This document shows, one piece after another, positions 17,666-25,819 of a stretch of 52,217 nt of DNA (its first letter is position 1; every line of letters starts with the position of its first letter). The position numbers and the translations under genes are program-made. This DNA is from Ignavibacteria bacterium (GTDB lineage Bacteria > Bacteroidota > Ignavibacteria > Ignavibacteriales > Ignavibacteriaceae). The stretch is taken from NCBI GenBank assembly GCA_030684555.1, contig JAUXVN010000117.1, positions 1-52,217 on the forward strand, given 5' to 3'. The notes beneath the pieces are model-generated. The model was given only the letters and a program-made list of their open reading frames with translations, was not told where the DNA came from and made no database searches.

Positions 17666-18217
17666 TTGTATGCAGATTGTATAAAACTTGAATCTCTATT
17701 ACTTGTTCAGAACTATTTAGTAGAATTGCTAACAGCGACCGGTATAGTTGCAGTTTTGAATACTGTAGGTTTAATCATTTTGGGAGTCGAGTATGCTGTA
17801 TTGATTGGAGGAATCAGTGCTTTACTCAATATTATTCCTTATATCGGCGGTATTGTTGCAATGGCTTTAACAATTGTTATAGTTCTAGCAACTAAATCGC
17901 CAATATATGCTCTTTGGGTGCTGATATTATACGGTACGGTTCAGTTTATAGATAACAATATTCTGATGCCCAAAATTGTTTCATCAAAAATAAAAATTAA
18001 TGAGTTTATATCAATCATAGCAGTATTAGTTGGTGGTGCATTATGGGGAATCCCGGGGATGTTTCTTTCTTTACCAATTATAGCCATACTGAAAGTAATA
18101 TTTGATCGTATTGATCCTTTAAAACCATTTGGATTTGTACTTGGTAACACTATGTCATCCAATGAAGGAAAGTTTTTAAAATTTTCTGAAAAGAAAGCTA
18201 AAGCAAGCAACTCTTAA
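17666..18217 (+). pseudogene. AI-2E family transporter, C-terminal half only
   Basis: The frame encodes about 183 residues matching the last half of AI-2E family permeases: ALLNIIPYIGGI, FIDNNILMPKIV and a GALWGIPGMFLSLP helix-turn. Full-length members have about 350 residues and more membrane helices. Here the N-terminal half is absent and the frame begins at a TTG right after the Fe-S gene. I read it as a gene cut by a deletion that joined it to the Fe-S gene. A functional short version cannot be excluded, since the frame is intact to its end. Confidence 0.65.
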
Positions 18218-18355
18218 TAAAAATAACTTATAATGAAAGACTTAAGAAATGATGTTAGGTATTTTAGAAAAACATCATTTTTTTACCATCTTGATTTTTC
18301 TCTATGTTAATCCCCATAAAAATTTAATCACCTTTTGAAAGTTACTCACCCGAAA

Positions 18356-18389
18356 GATGTAGTTCTTTTTTCATCCCTTTGCCTAATTG
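18356..18389 (+). promoter_or_regulatory. Shared 34-bp upstream element, copy C
   Basis: It begins GATGTAGT, contains TCATCCCTTTG (18371-18381) and ends AATTG. It matches copy A at 30 of 34 positions. It ends 59 bp before the ATG of the lmo0937-type gene, the clearest gene association of the three copies. Confidence 0.7.
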
Positions 18390-18448
18390 TATCACTTAAT
18401 CTCTTTCCATAATTTTAATTAAGAATTTTAATAGAAAGGATCATTTAT

Positions 18449-18598
18449 ATGTTATACACTATTGCAGTTATTTTAATAGTTCTCTGGCTTGTTGGGTTAC
18501 TTACCACGTACACAATGGGTGGAGTTGTTCACGTACTTCTAGTCATCGCAATTATCATGATCATTTTAAACGTAGTCCGTGGAAGAAAAGCGTTATAA
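18449..18598 (+). CDS. lmo0937-type small membrane protein
   Basis: A 49-residue protein, MLYTIAVILIVLWLVGLL then TTYTMGGVVHVLLVIAIIM and a short basic tail GRKAL. Two membrane helices flank TTYTMGG, the pattern of the small family annotated as lmo0937, which is often found in stress gene sets and has no known activity. GAAAGGA sits before the ATG. It is directly preceded by motif copy C, so it is the best candidate target of that element. Confidence 0.85.
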   Translation: MLYTIAVILIVLWLVGLLTTYTMGGVVHVLLVIAIIMIILNVVRGRKAL

Positions 18599-18606
18599 AT
18601 AGATAA

Positions 18607-18819
18607 TTGTGGTCCCCTTTGAGAGGGAATCAGGTTGTTTGTAAAAACAATTTCAAAGGAGAATTTCCTTCGAAAGGTTATGTGCAAACTATCAAAAGTA
18701 TACCAGACAAGAACGAAGATTTTCGGAAGGTGCTTTATTCATTTGAAAACTTTCAGGTCGTTATAGTAGCACTGAAGGCACAGGAGAAGATCGGGGTAGA
18801 AGCACATAAAAAGACCTGA
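18607..18819 (+). pseudogene. N-terminal fragment of a cupin protein
   Basis: The frame carries KGYVQTIKSIPDKNEDFRKV then LYSFENFQVVIVALKAQEKIG and VEAH. This resembles the first half of small cupins, where a metal-binding H-x-H/D segment and the second barrel half should follow. Instead it hits a stop just after VEAHKKT. The DNA continues directly into a SulP-tail sequence in another frame, so the cupin was cut by recombination. Only the family resemblance and the truncation are supported. Confidence 0.55.
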
Positions 18820-18862
18820 AGAATTTGCGCCGACAGTTCAACGAGATTTAGGAACATTATGA
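18812..18862 (+). pseudogene. Stranded SulP transporter C-terminal tail
   Basis: The plus frame from 18812 reads RPEEFAPTVQRDLGTL and then stops. The functional SulP protein at 7478-9196 ends [16 protein letters not shown], so 11 of 16 residues are identical and both end in a stop. It lies in a different frame from the overlapping cupin fragment. This is most simply the last few codons of a second SulP gene whose body has been lost. Confidence 0.65.
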
Positions 18863-18904
18863 ATTTTGTTTTAACAAGAAGATAAATTTTACAACTTAAT
18901 ACAC

Positions 18905-18929
18905 TCACCCCCTCAATTAAAGGGGGTGA
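18905..18929. terminator. GC-rich hairpin between converging frames
   Basis: TCACCCCCT (18905-18913) pairs with AGGGGGTGA (18921-18929) around CAATTAA. The stem is perfect over nine bases but has no T tract on either side. It lies between the plus-strand remnants and a minus-strand small gene, so termination or a stabilising 3' hairpin is plausible. Confidence 0.4.
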
Positions 18930-18948
18930 AGTATATCAGTATATCCTA

Positions 18949-19074
18949 TTAACCAGCCATTAATGACCATAGGAAATATAAAACCACTCCGACAAGACTT
19001 AATCCAAGCATTCCGATAAATGCATAAAATGGGAGATCATTCAATAAACTATTTTTATTCTCATTCGTTTCCAT
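18949..19074 (-). CDS. Small single-helix membrane protein (41 residues)
   Basis: The minus strand encodes METNENKNSLLNDLPF then YAFIGMLGLSLVGVVLYFLW and SLMAG. It has a polar N-terminus and one membrane helix. GAAAGGA lies 6 bases before the ATG on the minus strand, a good start signal. I do not recognise the family. Its size and single helix fit the other tiny membrane proteins of the neighbouring island. Confidence 0.6.
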   Translation of the reverse strand: METNENKNSLLNDLPFYAFIGMLGLSLVGVVLYFLWSLMAG

Positions 19075-19183
19075 ACAACTATTCCTTTCAATATTTTAAA
19101 TAAAATAGATACAAACCAACACCCTAAGTCATTTAGGAAATGTTGGATTAACACAATTAATAAATTTTAAAATGAAGGAAGAG

Positions 19184-19543
19184 CTAAGTACTTGTGGAAA
19201 AATGAATTGCTAAAAAGGTTTTGAATCTATTACAGGCAGAAAATCCTCCTCTGTAAATCTTCTTTGCATCGGTGATTTCTTCTGCGGGACTTATATCATA
19301 CTTGTCATAAAAACTATTTGATTGAGGTGAATTTGATTCACTAAGTTTTCTTGATGATGTTGGGATTTGTTGATTACTTTGAATATTAATATCACCGATA
19401 ATATTCTCAATAATCCGTTGAGATGAATCATGCCCGATTCTGCTGACGGAACTTTCAAACGGTATTACTCTTATGAATATTACCGACAAAGCAATCAAAC
19501 CGCTGATTAAAACAGCATATTTATTCTGTTGCGCAGATGACAT
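19184..19543 (-). CDS. Hypothetical protein with one N-terminal membrane helix
   Basis: A 119-residue frame with a hydrophobic segment at about 9-27 (YAVLISGLIALSVIFIRV) and a polar Ser/Asn-rich remainder. No family is recognised and no clear ribosome binding site precedes the ATG. The region is rich in gene fragments, so this could be a remnant. It shares orientation with the 41-residue membrane protein downstream. Confidence 0.4.
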   Translation of the reverse strand: MSSAQQNKYAVLISGLIALSVIFIRVIPFESSVSRIGHDSSQRIIENIIGDINIQSNQQIPTSSRKLSESNSPQSNSFYDKYDISPAEEITDAKKIYRGGFSACNRFKTFLAIHFSTST

Positions 19544-19958
19544 TTATCTATTCAAAATTTCTATAGGTTTATTAAATAATAAAATTATCACTGATAATAT
19601 AGGGATTCTATTCTTATTCTAAATAGACAATTGATCCATTGGTTAAATTGAGGATTTTTGGCGAATTACTTGCTAATTCATTAGACTCCAATCACCCAAC
19701 TAACCACATCCTCAATATGGGTGAAAAGGTTGGACTCAACTTCTTCATTCTGTCATTGTGAATTACCTTGAGGCAGTTTTCGATTTGTAAGTCGAACCGT
19801 TCACCTCCCGTTTTATTCGACCAAAACGAGTTGTTAAATACTCAAAAACTATTTTTTAATATTTTTATATTCTTTCATTTAGCACTCTATCTAATCCGTT
19901 AATCCGGCGACTATTTAGTTCGTCAAGAAGAGCGGCTTGCAATACTGCTGACAAATAT
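19544..19958. other. Gene-free stretch between hypothetical gene and vapC
   Basis: About 415 bp with frequent stops in all frames. I see no tRNA, no strong hairpin and no fragment that I can match to a family. It is probably decayed sequence. Confidence 0.4.
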
Positions 19959-20333
19959 TTACTTTTTTACAAAATATTTAACAGATTCTAATTCTTTAAA
20001 ATCAGAATCTTGTGTCCAAACTATTGCATCATTAATTTGTGCTGTTGCATAAATTATGCTGTCAGCCATAGGAATATTTTTTTCATAACTTAATTTTGCT
20101 GCTTGCATCGATATTGATGAATTTACATCAACTACTTTCGCTTGTTTCATTAACCCAACAACCTGTAATGCGGTATTTTCATCTTTTTCTTTTAAGATTT
20201 TCTTAAATATTTCATAAATATTTATGGAAGAAACCAAAAGCTCTTCCGTGTTTTCTATTGCTTCTGCAAAATTCTTAGCATTTTTACTATCTGATAAATA
20301 TTCCAACCACCCTGATGAATCAACCAGGTTCAT
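19959..20333 (-). CDS. vapC: VapC-type PIN-domain toxin
   Basis: A 124-residue PIN-domain ribonuclease. The acidic metal-binding residues are in place: Asp5 (VDSSGW), Glu41 (INIYEIFK), Asp91 (MADSIIYA) and Asp109/Asp111 (TQDSDF). Family members cleave tRNA, rRNA or mRNA when released from their antitoxin. The start codon overlaps the stop of the upstream AbrB-type gene by 4 bp (ATGA), the usual VapBC coupling. Length and residues are complete, so it should be active. Confidence 0.93.
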   Translation of the reverse strand: MNLVDSSGWLEYLSDSKNAKNFAEAIENTEELLVSSINIYEIFKKILKEKDENTALQVVGLMKQAKVVDVNSSISMQAAKLSYEKNIPMADSIIYATAQINDAIVWTQDSDFKELESVKYFVKK

Positions 20334-20536
20334 ATTCTATCTCCTTCTCTTTGAATACCCGTATCAATACCTTTTAAAAATCCACGAGCTTCTTTAATAT
20401 CCTTTAGAAGAAGAAATTCTATTCTATTTCCGAATTCCATAATTTGTAATTTCTGCCCGGGACGCAAATCCAATTTTTCTCTAATTTCTTTTGGAATTAC
20501 GACTTGAAATTTGGGTGATATTTTTACTGTAGTCAT
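20330..20536 (-). CDS. vapB: VapB-type AbrB/MazE-fold antitoxin
   Basis: A 68-residue swapped-hairpin DNA-binding antitoxin: VKISPKFQVVIPKEIREKLD is the AbrB/SpoVT core (4-23), followed by LRPGQKLQIMEF and a tail that should bind the toxin. AGGAGA precedes the ATG. It precedes vapC with a 4-bp overlap. A sigma70-like promoter lies just upstream, and autoregulation by the complex is expected for the family. Confidence 0.93.
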   Translation of the reverse strand: MTTVKISPKFQVVIPKEIREKLDLRPGQKLQIMEFGNRIEFLLLKDIKEARGFLKGIDTGIQREGDRI

Positions 20537-20562
20537 AAAATCTCCTATTATGTTTTACATTA

Positions 20563-20591
20563 AATATATCGATAATAATTTTGCATGTCAA
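20563..20591 (-). promoter_or_regulatory. Sigma70-like promoter of vapBC
   Basis: On the minus strand TTGACA (20586-20591) and TATATT (20563-20568) are separated by exactly 17 bases. The -10 box ends 26 bases before the vapB start codon. The AT-rich palindromic sequence ATATATCGAT overlaps the -10 region and could be the antitoxin operator. Confidence 0.6.
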
Positions 20592-20791
20592 CAAATAATC
20601 GTTCGACTATTGATATGTTTCAAGCAGTATAACTATTAATCAACCCGTCAAAATTGCGTTATAGCATTCCGGCTGATGGATAATTCAGCTTGCAAATGCA
20701 GCTTTAAAAATGTTGTGACTAAAAGTGACCGGGACATTTCTAACTTCGCCTTCCACATAGACCAAACATATTTTATCTAAATTTCATATTT

Positions 20792-21154
20792 TCATTTATA
20801 GTCTGCGATTAAAGATGAAGCCGGTATCTTTAATTTACTATGAAGAGTACGAATCATTGAGATGCTTAGCTTCCTTTTTCTATTTAGAATTTCCGATGCC
20901 CTGCTTTTCGAACCCAAAATAGATGCCAGAGCAGACGGTTCAAGATTGAGCTGTTCCAATCTGAATTTGATTGCTTCTACCGGATCAGGCATTTCGATTG
21001 GGAAACTTTTGCTTTCATAGTTCTCTACAAAGATTGAGAGAACATCAAGCTCATTGTAATCTTCAGAATTTATTTTAATATTTTTTTGCATTAATTCATA
21101 AATCCTACCGATTGCGGCTTTATACTCTTTTTTAGTTCTAATCGGTTTTAACAT
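20792..21154 (-). CDS. higA: HigA-type helix-turn-helix antitoxin
   Basis: A 120-residue antitoxin. The C-terminal part is an HTH (AIKFRLEQLNLEPSALAS then ILGSKSRASEILNRKRKLS) like that of HigA proteins with an acidic N-terminal toxin-binding extension. It follows higB on the minus strand with a 17-bp overlap, the toxin-first order typical of HigBA. It should neutralise HigB and repress the operon. Confidence 0.9.
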   Translation of the reverse strand: MLKPIRTKKEYKAAIGRIYELMQKNIKINSEDYNELDVLSIFVENYESKSFPIEMPDPVEAIKFRLEQLNLEPSALASILGSKSRASEILNRKRKLSISMIRTLHSKLKIPASSLIADYK

Positions 21155-21449
21155 ATTCGATTTCCCTTACATTAATTTTATCATACATCTTATGTGTTCC
21201 AATCCAAACAATAAAGACAATTCCAATTCTATATTCAATATCAGTTACCAACCTATAATTATTTCCCTTTATATTAAAAACGACCCTTTTATTTGTAATA
21301 ACTGATGCGTTCTTGAATTGTTTTTTTAGCTCATTAGGTGACTTCCAAACAGCATTCGATACCTCATCATACCATGATTTAAGTGGCTGCTCTAATTCCG
21401 GGCAATTTTTCCAGTAATTAATTAAAGTATTTCGTGCGATTATTCTCAT
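21138..21449 (-). CDS. higB: HigB-type mRNA interferase toxin
   Basis: A 103-residue RelE-fold ribonuclease toxin. The start MRIIARNTLINYWKN is the normal N-terminus of this HigB branch, so I use ATG 21449 rather than the frame's first codon at 21482. Conserved features include YDEVSNAVWKSPNELKKQF, VVFNIKGNNYRLV and a final VFIVWIGTHKMYDKI with the catalytic-site His and Tyr. Family members cut mRNA on the ribosome. It is first in the pair, with higA overlapping its 3' end. Confidence 0.92.
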   Translation of the reverse strand: MRIIARNTLINYWKNCPELEQPLKSWYDEVSNAVWKSPNELKKQFKNASVITNKRVVFNIKGNNYRLVTDIEYRIGIVFIVWIGTHKMYDKINVREIEYVKTD

Positions 21450-21607
21450 AAGCTTATTTTCAAATATAACAATTGTTCCCATAATGGGAAAGTAATATTA
21501 TTATTCATGATATTCCTTTAAGTGCTTCAAGAATTTATGAAGATAAAACTGTTAGTATATAAGGATTATGATCTAAATACGGGTCTTTAACAATTCTCTT
21601 TAAAAAC

Positions 21608-21637
21608 AAAAAAGCTCAAAACAATCTGTTTTAAGCC
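21608..21637 (-). terminator. Rho-independent terminator of the tRNA-Ser gene
   Basis: On the minus strand GCTTAAAACA pairs with TGTTTTGAGC around GAT and is followed by TTTTTT (plus-strand 21608-21613). It lies 6 bases past the tRNA 3' end. Confidence 0.8.
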
Positions 21638-21642
21638 TTTCG

Positions 21643-21729
21643 CGGAGAGTCAGGGATTCGAACCCCGGAAGGACTTGCATCCTTAACGGTTTTCAAGACC
21701 GCCGCATTCAACCGCTCTGCCAACTCTCC
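21643..21729 (-). tRNA. tRNA-Ser (anticodon UGA)
   Basis: The minus strand folds as an 87-base class II tRNA. Acceptor stem GGAGAGT pairs with ACTCTCC with discriminator G. The anticodon arm reads CGGTCTTGAAAACCG with anticodon TGA. A long variable arm follows, and the T loop is GGTTCGAATCC. CCA is not encoded. A terminator follows directly. Confidence 0.96.
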
Positions 21730-21945
21730 GTTTTTCAGACTTCAAATATACTCCTTTCTTCTTTTTTGACAAAACTCTTTTTCTATTAAAGTAGTTTTTT
21801 TACCGATTTGTTCGTCTTTTGGACTGCTTCCTCTATTTAATTAATTTTGCATCTGTTTTTAATCTAAAATATGGTTTTTGAAACTTTCTCGATTGAGAAG
21901 TGTTATTAGTTTATAAACTCAATCCAATAATTTATGAGGTAAGCG

Positions 21946-22770
21946 TTGAAATTTTTCATTTTATTTTTATTAAGTACTACATTGTTGTTTGGTCAATCAG
22001 ATTCAATCAAATGGGTGTATAGCGGAGTTACGGGTTTAAATATTAATCAAATTGCGCTTAGTAATTGGACTCAAGGCGGCGATAATGCTCTAGCTTGGAC
22101 ATTGACAGGAAGTTTTGGTGCAGATTATCAATCAACAACATGGTCTTTTTATAATAATCTTAAACTCGCGTATGGAAGAACTAAACTTGGTTCAGCAGAT
22201 TTTAGAACAAATGATAATGAGCTCTATCTTGAAAACGTTGTAACATATAATATCGGATGGAAAGTTGACCCTTATTTCTCCAATACCGTTAGAACTTCAG
22301 TTTCAGATGGATTTGATTATAAAGTCGATCCGGCAGTTAAAATTGCAAATTTTTTTGATCCAGGTTATGTAACCCAAAGTATAGGATTAACTTATCACGT
22401 TCATAACTTTAATACAAGATTGGGAGTTGCTCTTCAAGAAACTTTTACAAATAAATTTCGCAGTTATTCTGATGATCCTGAAACCACAAACAAAGTTGAA
22501 GCATTTAAATTAGAAACCGGTCTCGAAGCCGTCACCGCTGCTGATTATCAACTTGATGAAAATCTTTTTCTCACTTCCAGATTAAGACTTTTTACAAGGT
22601 TTACGGATATGGATGTTTGGGATGTGCGGTTCGATAACACACTAACAGCAAAAATTAATAAGTTTCTTAATGTAAATCTGAATATTTTAACTGTGTACGA
22701 AAAAAGTCAATCACCTAAAACACAGTTAAAGGAATCTTTGCAGTTAGGTATAAATTATAATTTATTTTAA
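21946..22770 (+). CDS. DUF3078 outer-membrane protein
   Basis: A 274-residue exported protein with signal peptide [16 protein letters not shown]. The mature part has the DUF3078 signature ([20 protein letters not shown]) and alternating hydrophobic strands ending in an aromatic residue (INYNLF), typical of an outer-membrane barrel. Function of the family is unknown. The start codon is TTG, chosen because ATGAGGT lies at good spacing and the signal peptide begins exactly there. It is followed 17 bp later by mscL. Confidence 0.88.
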   Translation: MKFFILFLLSTTLLFGQSDSIKWVYSGVTGLNINQIALSNWTQGGDNALAWTLTGSFGADYQSTTWSFYNNLKLAYGRTKLGSADFRTNDNELYLENVVTYNIGWKVDPYFSNTVRTSVSDGFDYKVDPAVKIANFFDPGYVTQSIGLTYHVHNFNTRLGVALQETFTNKFRSYSDDPETTNKVEAFKLETGLEAVTAADYQLDENLFLTSRLRLFTRFTDMDVWDVRFDNTLTAKINKFLNVNLNILTVYEKSQSPKTQLKESLQLGINYNLF

Positions 22771-22787
22771 AATTTTTTGAGGTTATA

Positions 22788-23204
22788 ATGTCCATTGTTC
22801 AAGAGTTTAAAAAATTTGCTATGCGTGGCAATGTAATTGACCTTGCGGTAGGTGTTATTATTGGCGGGGCGTTCGGTAAAATCATTTCCTCCGTTGTTGC
22901 TGATATAATTATGCCTCCCATAGGTTTATTAGTTGGCGGTATCAACTTTACAGATATTAAAATTAAAATGAAAGATGCTGTTCTTGATTCATCAGGAAAG
23001 GTTCTTTCGGAAGCAGTTACACTAAATGTTGGAAATTTCTTTCAGGTTGTTTTTGATTTTACTATTGTTGCAGTTGCAATTTTTGTATTTATAAAAGCAT
23101 TAAATAAATTTAGCACAAAACCGGAACAAGCACCTGCTGCTCCACCGGCTCCAAGTAAAGAAGTTGTGCTGTTAACTGAGATAAGAGATTTATTAAAAAA
23201 GTAA
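22788..23204 (+). CDS. mscL: Large-conductance mechanosensitive channel MscL
   Basis: A 138-residue MscL: N-terminal helix [25 protein letters not shown] (given in parts in this family as the gate-forming first helix), a periplasmic loop, a second helix near 85-103 ([16 protein letters not shown]) and a C-terminal helix [15 protein letters not shown]. It relieves turgor during hypo-osmotic shock by opening in response to membrane tension. Length and motifs are standard. TTGAGG precedes the ATG. Confidence 0.97.
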   Translation: MSIVQEFKKFAMRGNVIDLAVGVIIGGAFGKIISSVVADIIMPPIGLLVGGINFTDIKIKMKDAVLDSSGKVLSEAVTLNVGNFFQVVFDFTIVAVAIFVFIKALNKFSTKPEQAPAAPPAPSKEVVLLTEIRDLLKK

Positions 23205-23220
23205 TCCATTTATAGGGAAT

Positions 23221-23403
23221 ATGAGAAGCAAAGCAGATAAACATAAAAAATGGTCTATTCATCACGGTGATTATGAACCGGATAATTCACTTCGCGATAT
23301 GGAATTGCAGATAAAGAAAAAGCAAAAAAGAGTAAAAATTATAAAAGCTGTCTTCTTTGTCGTAGCTGCATCAATTCTCCTTGCTGTGATACTAAGCTTG
23401 TAA
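23221..23403 (+). CDS. Small protein with C-terminal membrane helix
   Basis: A 60-residue protein, strongly basic in its middle (IKKKQKRVKIIKAV) with one C-terminal membrane helix (AVFFVVAASILLAVILSL). No family recognised. It follows mscL by 16 bp and is probably co-transcribed with it. No strong ribosome binding site is visible, only TATAGGG. Confidence 0.6.
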   Translation: MRSKADKHKKWSIHHGDYEPDNSLRDMELQIKKKQKRVKIIKAVFFVVAASILLAVILSL

Positions 23404-23423
23404 AAGATTTAATATTTTTAATT

Positions 23424-23444
23424 CCGGTTGTCCGGTTTTTTTTT
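23424..23444 (+). terminator. Possible weak terminator after mscL unit
   Basis: A short CCGG/CCGG stem with loop TTGT is followed by nine T residues. The stem is only four base pairs, so termination would be weak. Confidence 0.35.
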
Positions 23445-23530
23445 GAACAGAAACATCAACTCACTATTAGTTATTCCCAAAACATAATTAGTTCTAATTC
23501 AAAATAGCCATATTAACGAATAAGGTTATA

Positions 23531-25771
23531 ATGTTATATTCAAATTTTTCCCTTAAATTTATTTTATTATTTAAGATAAAATCGGAGTCTAAAGTGAAAA
23601 CCAATTTGAGAAATCGACCTCTCTACTTTTTTTATTCAATACTTCTTCTAACGATGGTATTTGTATTCTCCGGATCAACACCTCCCGAAGAGGGGATGTA
23701 TCCGTTGAGTGAGATTTCAAAACTTGATCTAAAAAAAGCAGGACTTAAGATCGATATAAATGAAATCTATAATCCGAAAGGGAGTGGTTTGATAGACGCT
23801 CTTGTTAATATCGGCGGCTGTACGGGCTCGTTTGTTTCGGAAGAAGGATTGATAATTACAAATCATCATTGTGTTTTTGATTATGTAAGCCGTGCCAGCA
23901 GTGTTGAAAATAATTATTTAGAAAATGGTTTTCTTGCTGAAAATAAATCTCAAGAAATTCCTGCTCAAGGTTCGACTTGTAAGATTACAGAGTCATACGA
24001 TGATGTTTCAGATATTATTCTTCAAGCGGCAAATAAGGCTGCTGATGTTGCCGAAAGGACAAAAGCTATTCAAAAGAAAAGTAAAGAACTTATTGAAGAA
24101 GCCGAGAAAAATGATCCGGCTATAAAAGCAGAAGTTTCAGAAATGTTTATTGGTAAGACTTATATTTTATTTAAATACAGAATAATCAAAGATGTCCGCT
24201 TAGTTTATGCTCCTCCAAAATCAATCGGCGAGTTTGGCGGTGAAGGAGATAATTGGGTTTGGCCCCGTCATACGGGCGATTTTTCGTTTGTCCGTGCTTA
24301 TGTAGCTCCTGATGGAAGCAGCGCAAATTATTCAAAGGAGAATGTTCCTTTCAAACCAAAAAAATTTTTAAAAGTTAATCCCAATGGTGTTGAGGAGAAT
24401 GATTTCGTATTCATTCTTGGTTATCCGGGAAGAACTTTCCGTCATCAACCGTCACAGTTTATACAATATCAGGAAAAGTTTTTACTTCCATATACGGCGG
24501 AACTTTATACATGGATAATGAATGAGTTTAAGAAGCTGGGAGAAAATGATCCGAAAATGGAATTGAAACTTTCATCAAGAATTAAAAGTCTCGCAAATAC
24601 CCAAAAAAATTATCTCGGGAAAATTAAAGGGCTGCGTCGACTTTCTTTAGTTGAAAGTAAACAGAATGAAGAATCGGAATTAAAACAATTAGTTCTTTCT
24701 AATAAAAATTTAACAGAAAAATATTCTTCGGTGTTTGAGGAAATTTCGTCTGTTTATAATGAAATTTTTGAACTTGGGCGATTTCAAATTTTGTATCCGC
24801 AATTGTTAAATAACAATATGATTATGAGGATTGGTAATTCTTTAATCGATTATGTTGAAGAGATGGCAAAACCGGAGAATGATAGAAAAACTCAGTTCAC
24901 TGAAAAAAACTTGCCCGCATTTGAAAATAGAGTTAATCAAACTTTCTCTGATTTATTTCCTGAAGTTGAACAATTAACTTTAACCAAAATATTAAGCGAT
25001 GCAGTAAAATATCCGGAAATGGAAATTTTCCCTCCGTTTGCTAAATTGCCATCAGAGAAGGGGGAGATTGAAAAGTTTGTAAATAATATCATTTCTAAAA
25101 CAGAATTAAAATCAATTAATGATTTCAACCGCTTAAAAACTAAATCAATTGATGAGCTTGAGAAAATGAATGATCCGCTTCTCTCGTTCCTTTTTGAGTT
25201 ACGAAATGAATTCAAACCCTTCACAAAAAAGAATGATGAACGTAGTGGAAAGTTGAATATCCTTCTGGCAAAATATCTCGAAGTGAAAAAAGAATGGCAG
25301 GAAAAAACTTTTGTGCCCGATGCAAATAGTACTCTTCGATTAACTTATGGAAATGTAAAAGGTTATTCCCCTGTTGATGCAACGTACTACAAACCAATTA
25401 CAACACTTGCGGGCGTTATTGAGAAAAGTTATATGGGAGGAGAATATGTCATCCCATCAAAACTAAAGGAGTTATATGATAAAAAAGATTTCGGAAGATT
25501 TAAGAATAAAAAACTGAATGATGTTCCGGTTGCAATTCTTTACAATACTGATACATCGGGAGGAAACTCGGGCAGTCCGATAATGAATGCAAAAGGAGAA
25601 ATCATCGGTGTAAATTTCGATCGTGCTTTTGATGCTACAATTAATGATTTTGCATGGAGTGAAGCTTACAGCCGGTCAATCGGCGTTGATATAAGATATG
25701 TTTTATGGGTAACTCAAAAGATTGGCGGCGCTGATTATCTTCTTAAAGAAATGGGTGTTGCGTTAAAGTAG
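23531..25771 (+). CDS. S46-family dipeptidyl-peptidase (DPP11-like, acidic P1)
   Basis: A 746-residue exported serine dipeptidyl-peptidase of family S46 (DPP7/DPP11). The trypsin-like fold is split by a helical domain. Visible motifs are GGCTGSFVSEEG then TNHHC (His112/His113), GEGDNWVWPRHTGDF with the catalytic Asp, and SGGNSGSP with Ser680. Eighteen residues after that Ser lies Arg698 (GVNFDR). In characterised enzymes an Arg at this position selects Asp/Glu at P1, while Gly gives the hydrophobic DPP7 specificity, so an acidic preference is predicted. ATG 23531 has AAGG upstream; GTG 23594 has GGAG at good spacing and gives a cleaner signal peptide, so the true start may be there. It would act in the periplasm on peptides. 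Confidence 0.92.
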   Translation: MLYSNFSLKFILLFKIKSESKVKTNLRNRPLYFFYSILLLTMVFVFSGSTPPEEGMYPLSEISKLDLKKAGLKIDINEIYNPKGSGLIDALVNIGGCTGSFVSEEGLIITNHHCVFDYVSRASSVENNYLENGFLAENKSQEIPAQGSTCKITESYDDVSDIILQAANKAADVAERTKAIQKKSKELIEEAEKNDPAIKAEVSEMFIGKTYILFKYRIIKDVRLVYAPPKSIGEFGGEGDNWVWPRHTGDFSFVRAYVAPDGSSANYSKENVPFKPKKFLKVNPNGVEENDFVFILGYPGRTFRHQPSQFIQYQEKFLLPYTAELYTWIMNEFKKLGENDPKMELKLSSRIKSLANTQKNYLGKIKGLRRLSLVESKQNEESELKQLVLSNKNLTEKYSSVFEEISSVYNEIFELGRFQILYPQLLNNNMIMRIGNSLIDYVEEMAKPENDRKTQFTEKNLPAFENRVNQTFSDLFPEVEQLTLTKILSDAVKYPEMEIFPPFAKLPSEKGEIEKFVNNIISKTELKSINDFNRLKTKSIDELEKMNDPLLSFLFELRNEFKPFTKKNDERSGKLNILLAKYLEVKKEWQEKTFVPDANSTLRLTYGNVKGYSPVDATYYKPITTLAGVIEKSYMGGEYVIPSKLKELYDKKDFGRFKNKKLNDVPVAILYNTDTSGGNSGSPIMNAKGEIIGVNFDRAFDATINDFAWSEAYSRSIGVDIRYVLWVTQKIGGADYLLKEMGVALK

Positions 25772-25789
25772 GAAATTTCTAATAGGAGT

Positions 25790-25819
25790 AAAAAGGCGGT
25801 CTTTATGATCGCCTTTTTT
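25790..25819. terminator. Bidirectional terminator between converging genes
   Basis: GGCGGTC (25795-25801) pairs with GATCGCC (25807-25813), flanked by five A on the left and six T on the right. It separates the plus-strand S46 gene from the minus-strand barrel gene and can serve both. Confidence 0.8.

Noticed and set aside
18607-18819. Treating this frame as an intact small gene
   Set aside because: It ends where the cupin metal site should be, and the next bases belong to another gene's tail.
21643-21729. tRNA-Ser as a proven attachment site
   Set aside because: No integrase gene and no duplicated tRNA 3' end are visible, so integration is only a possibility.
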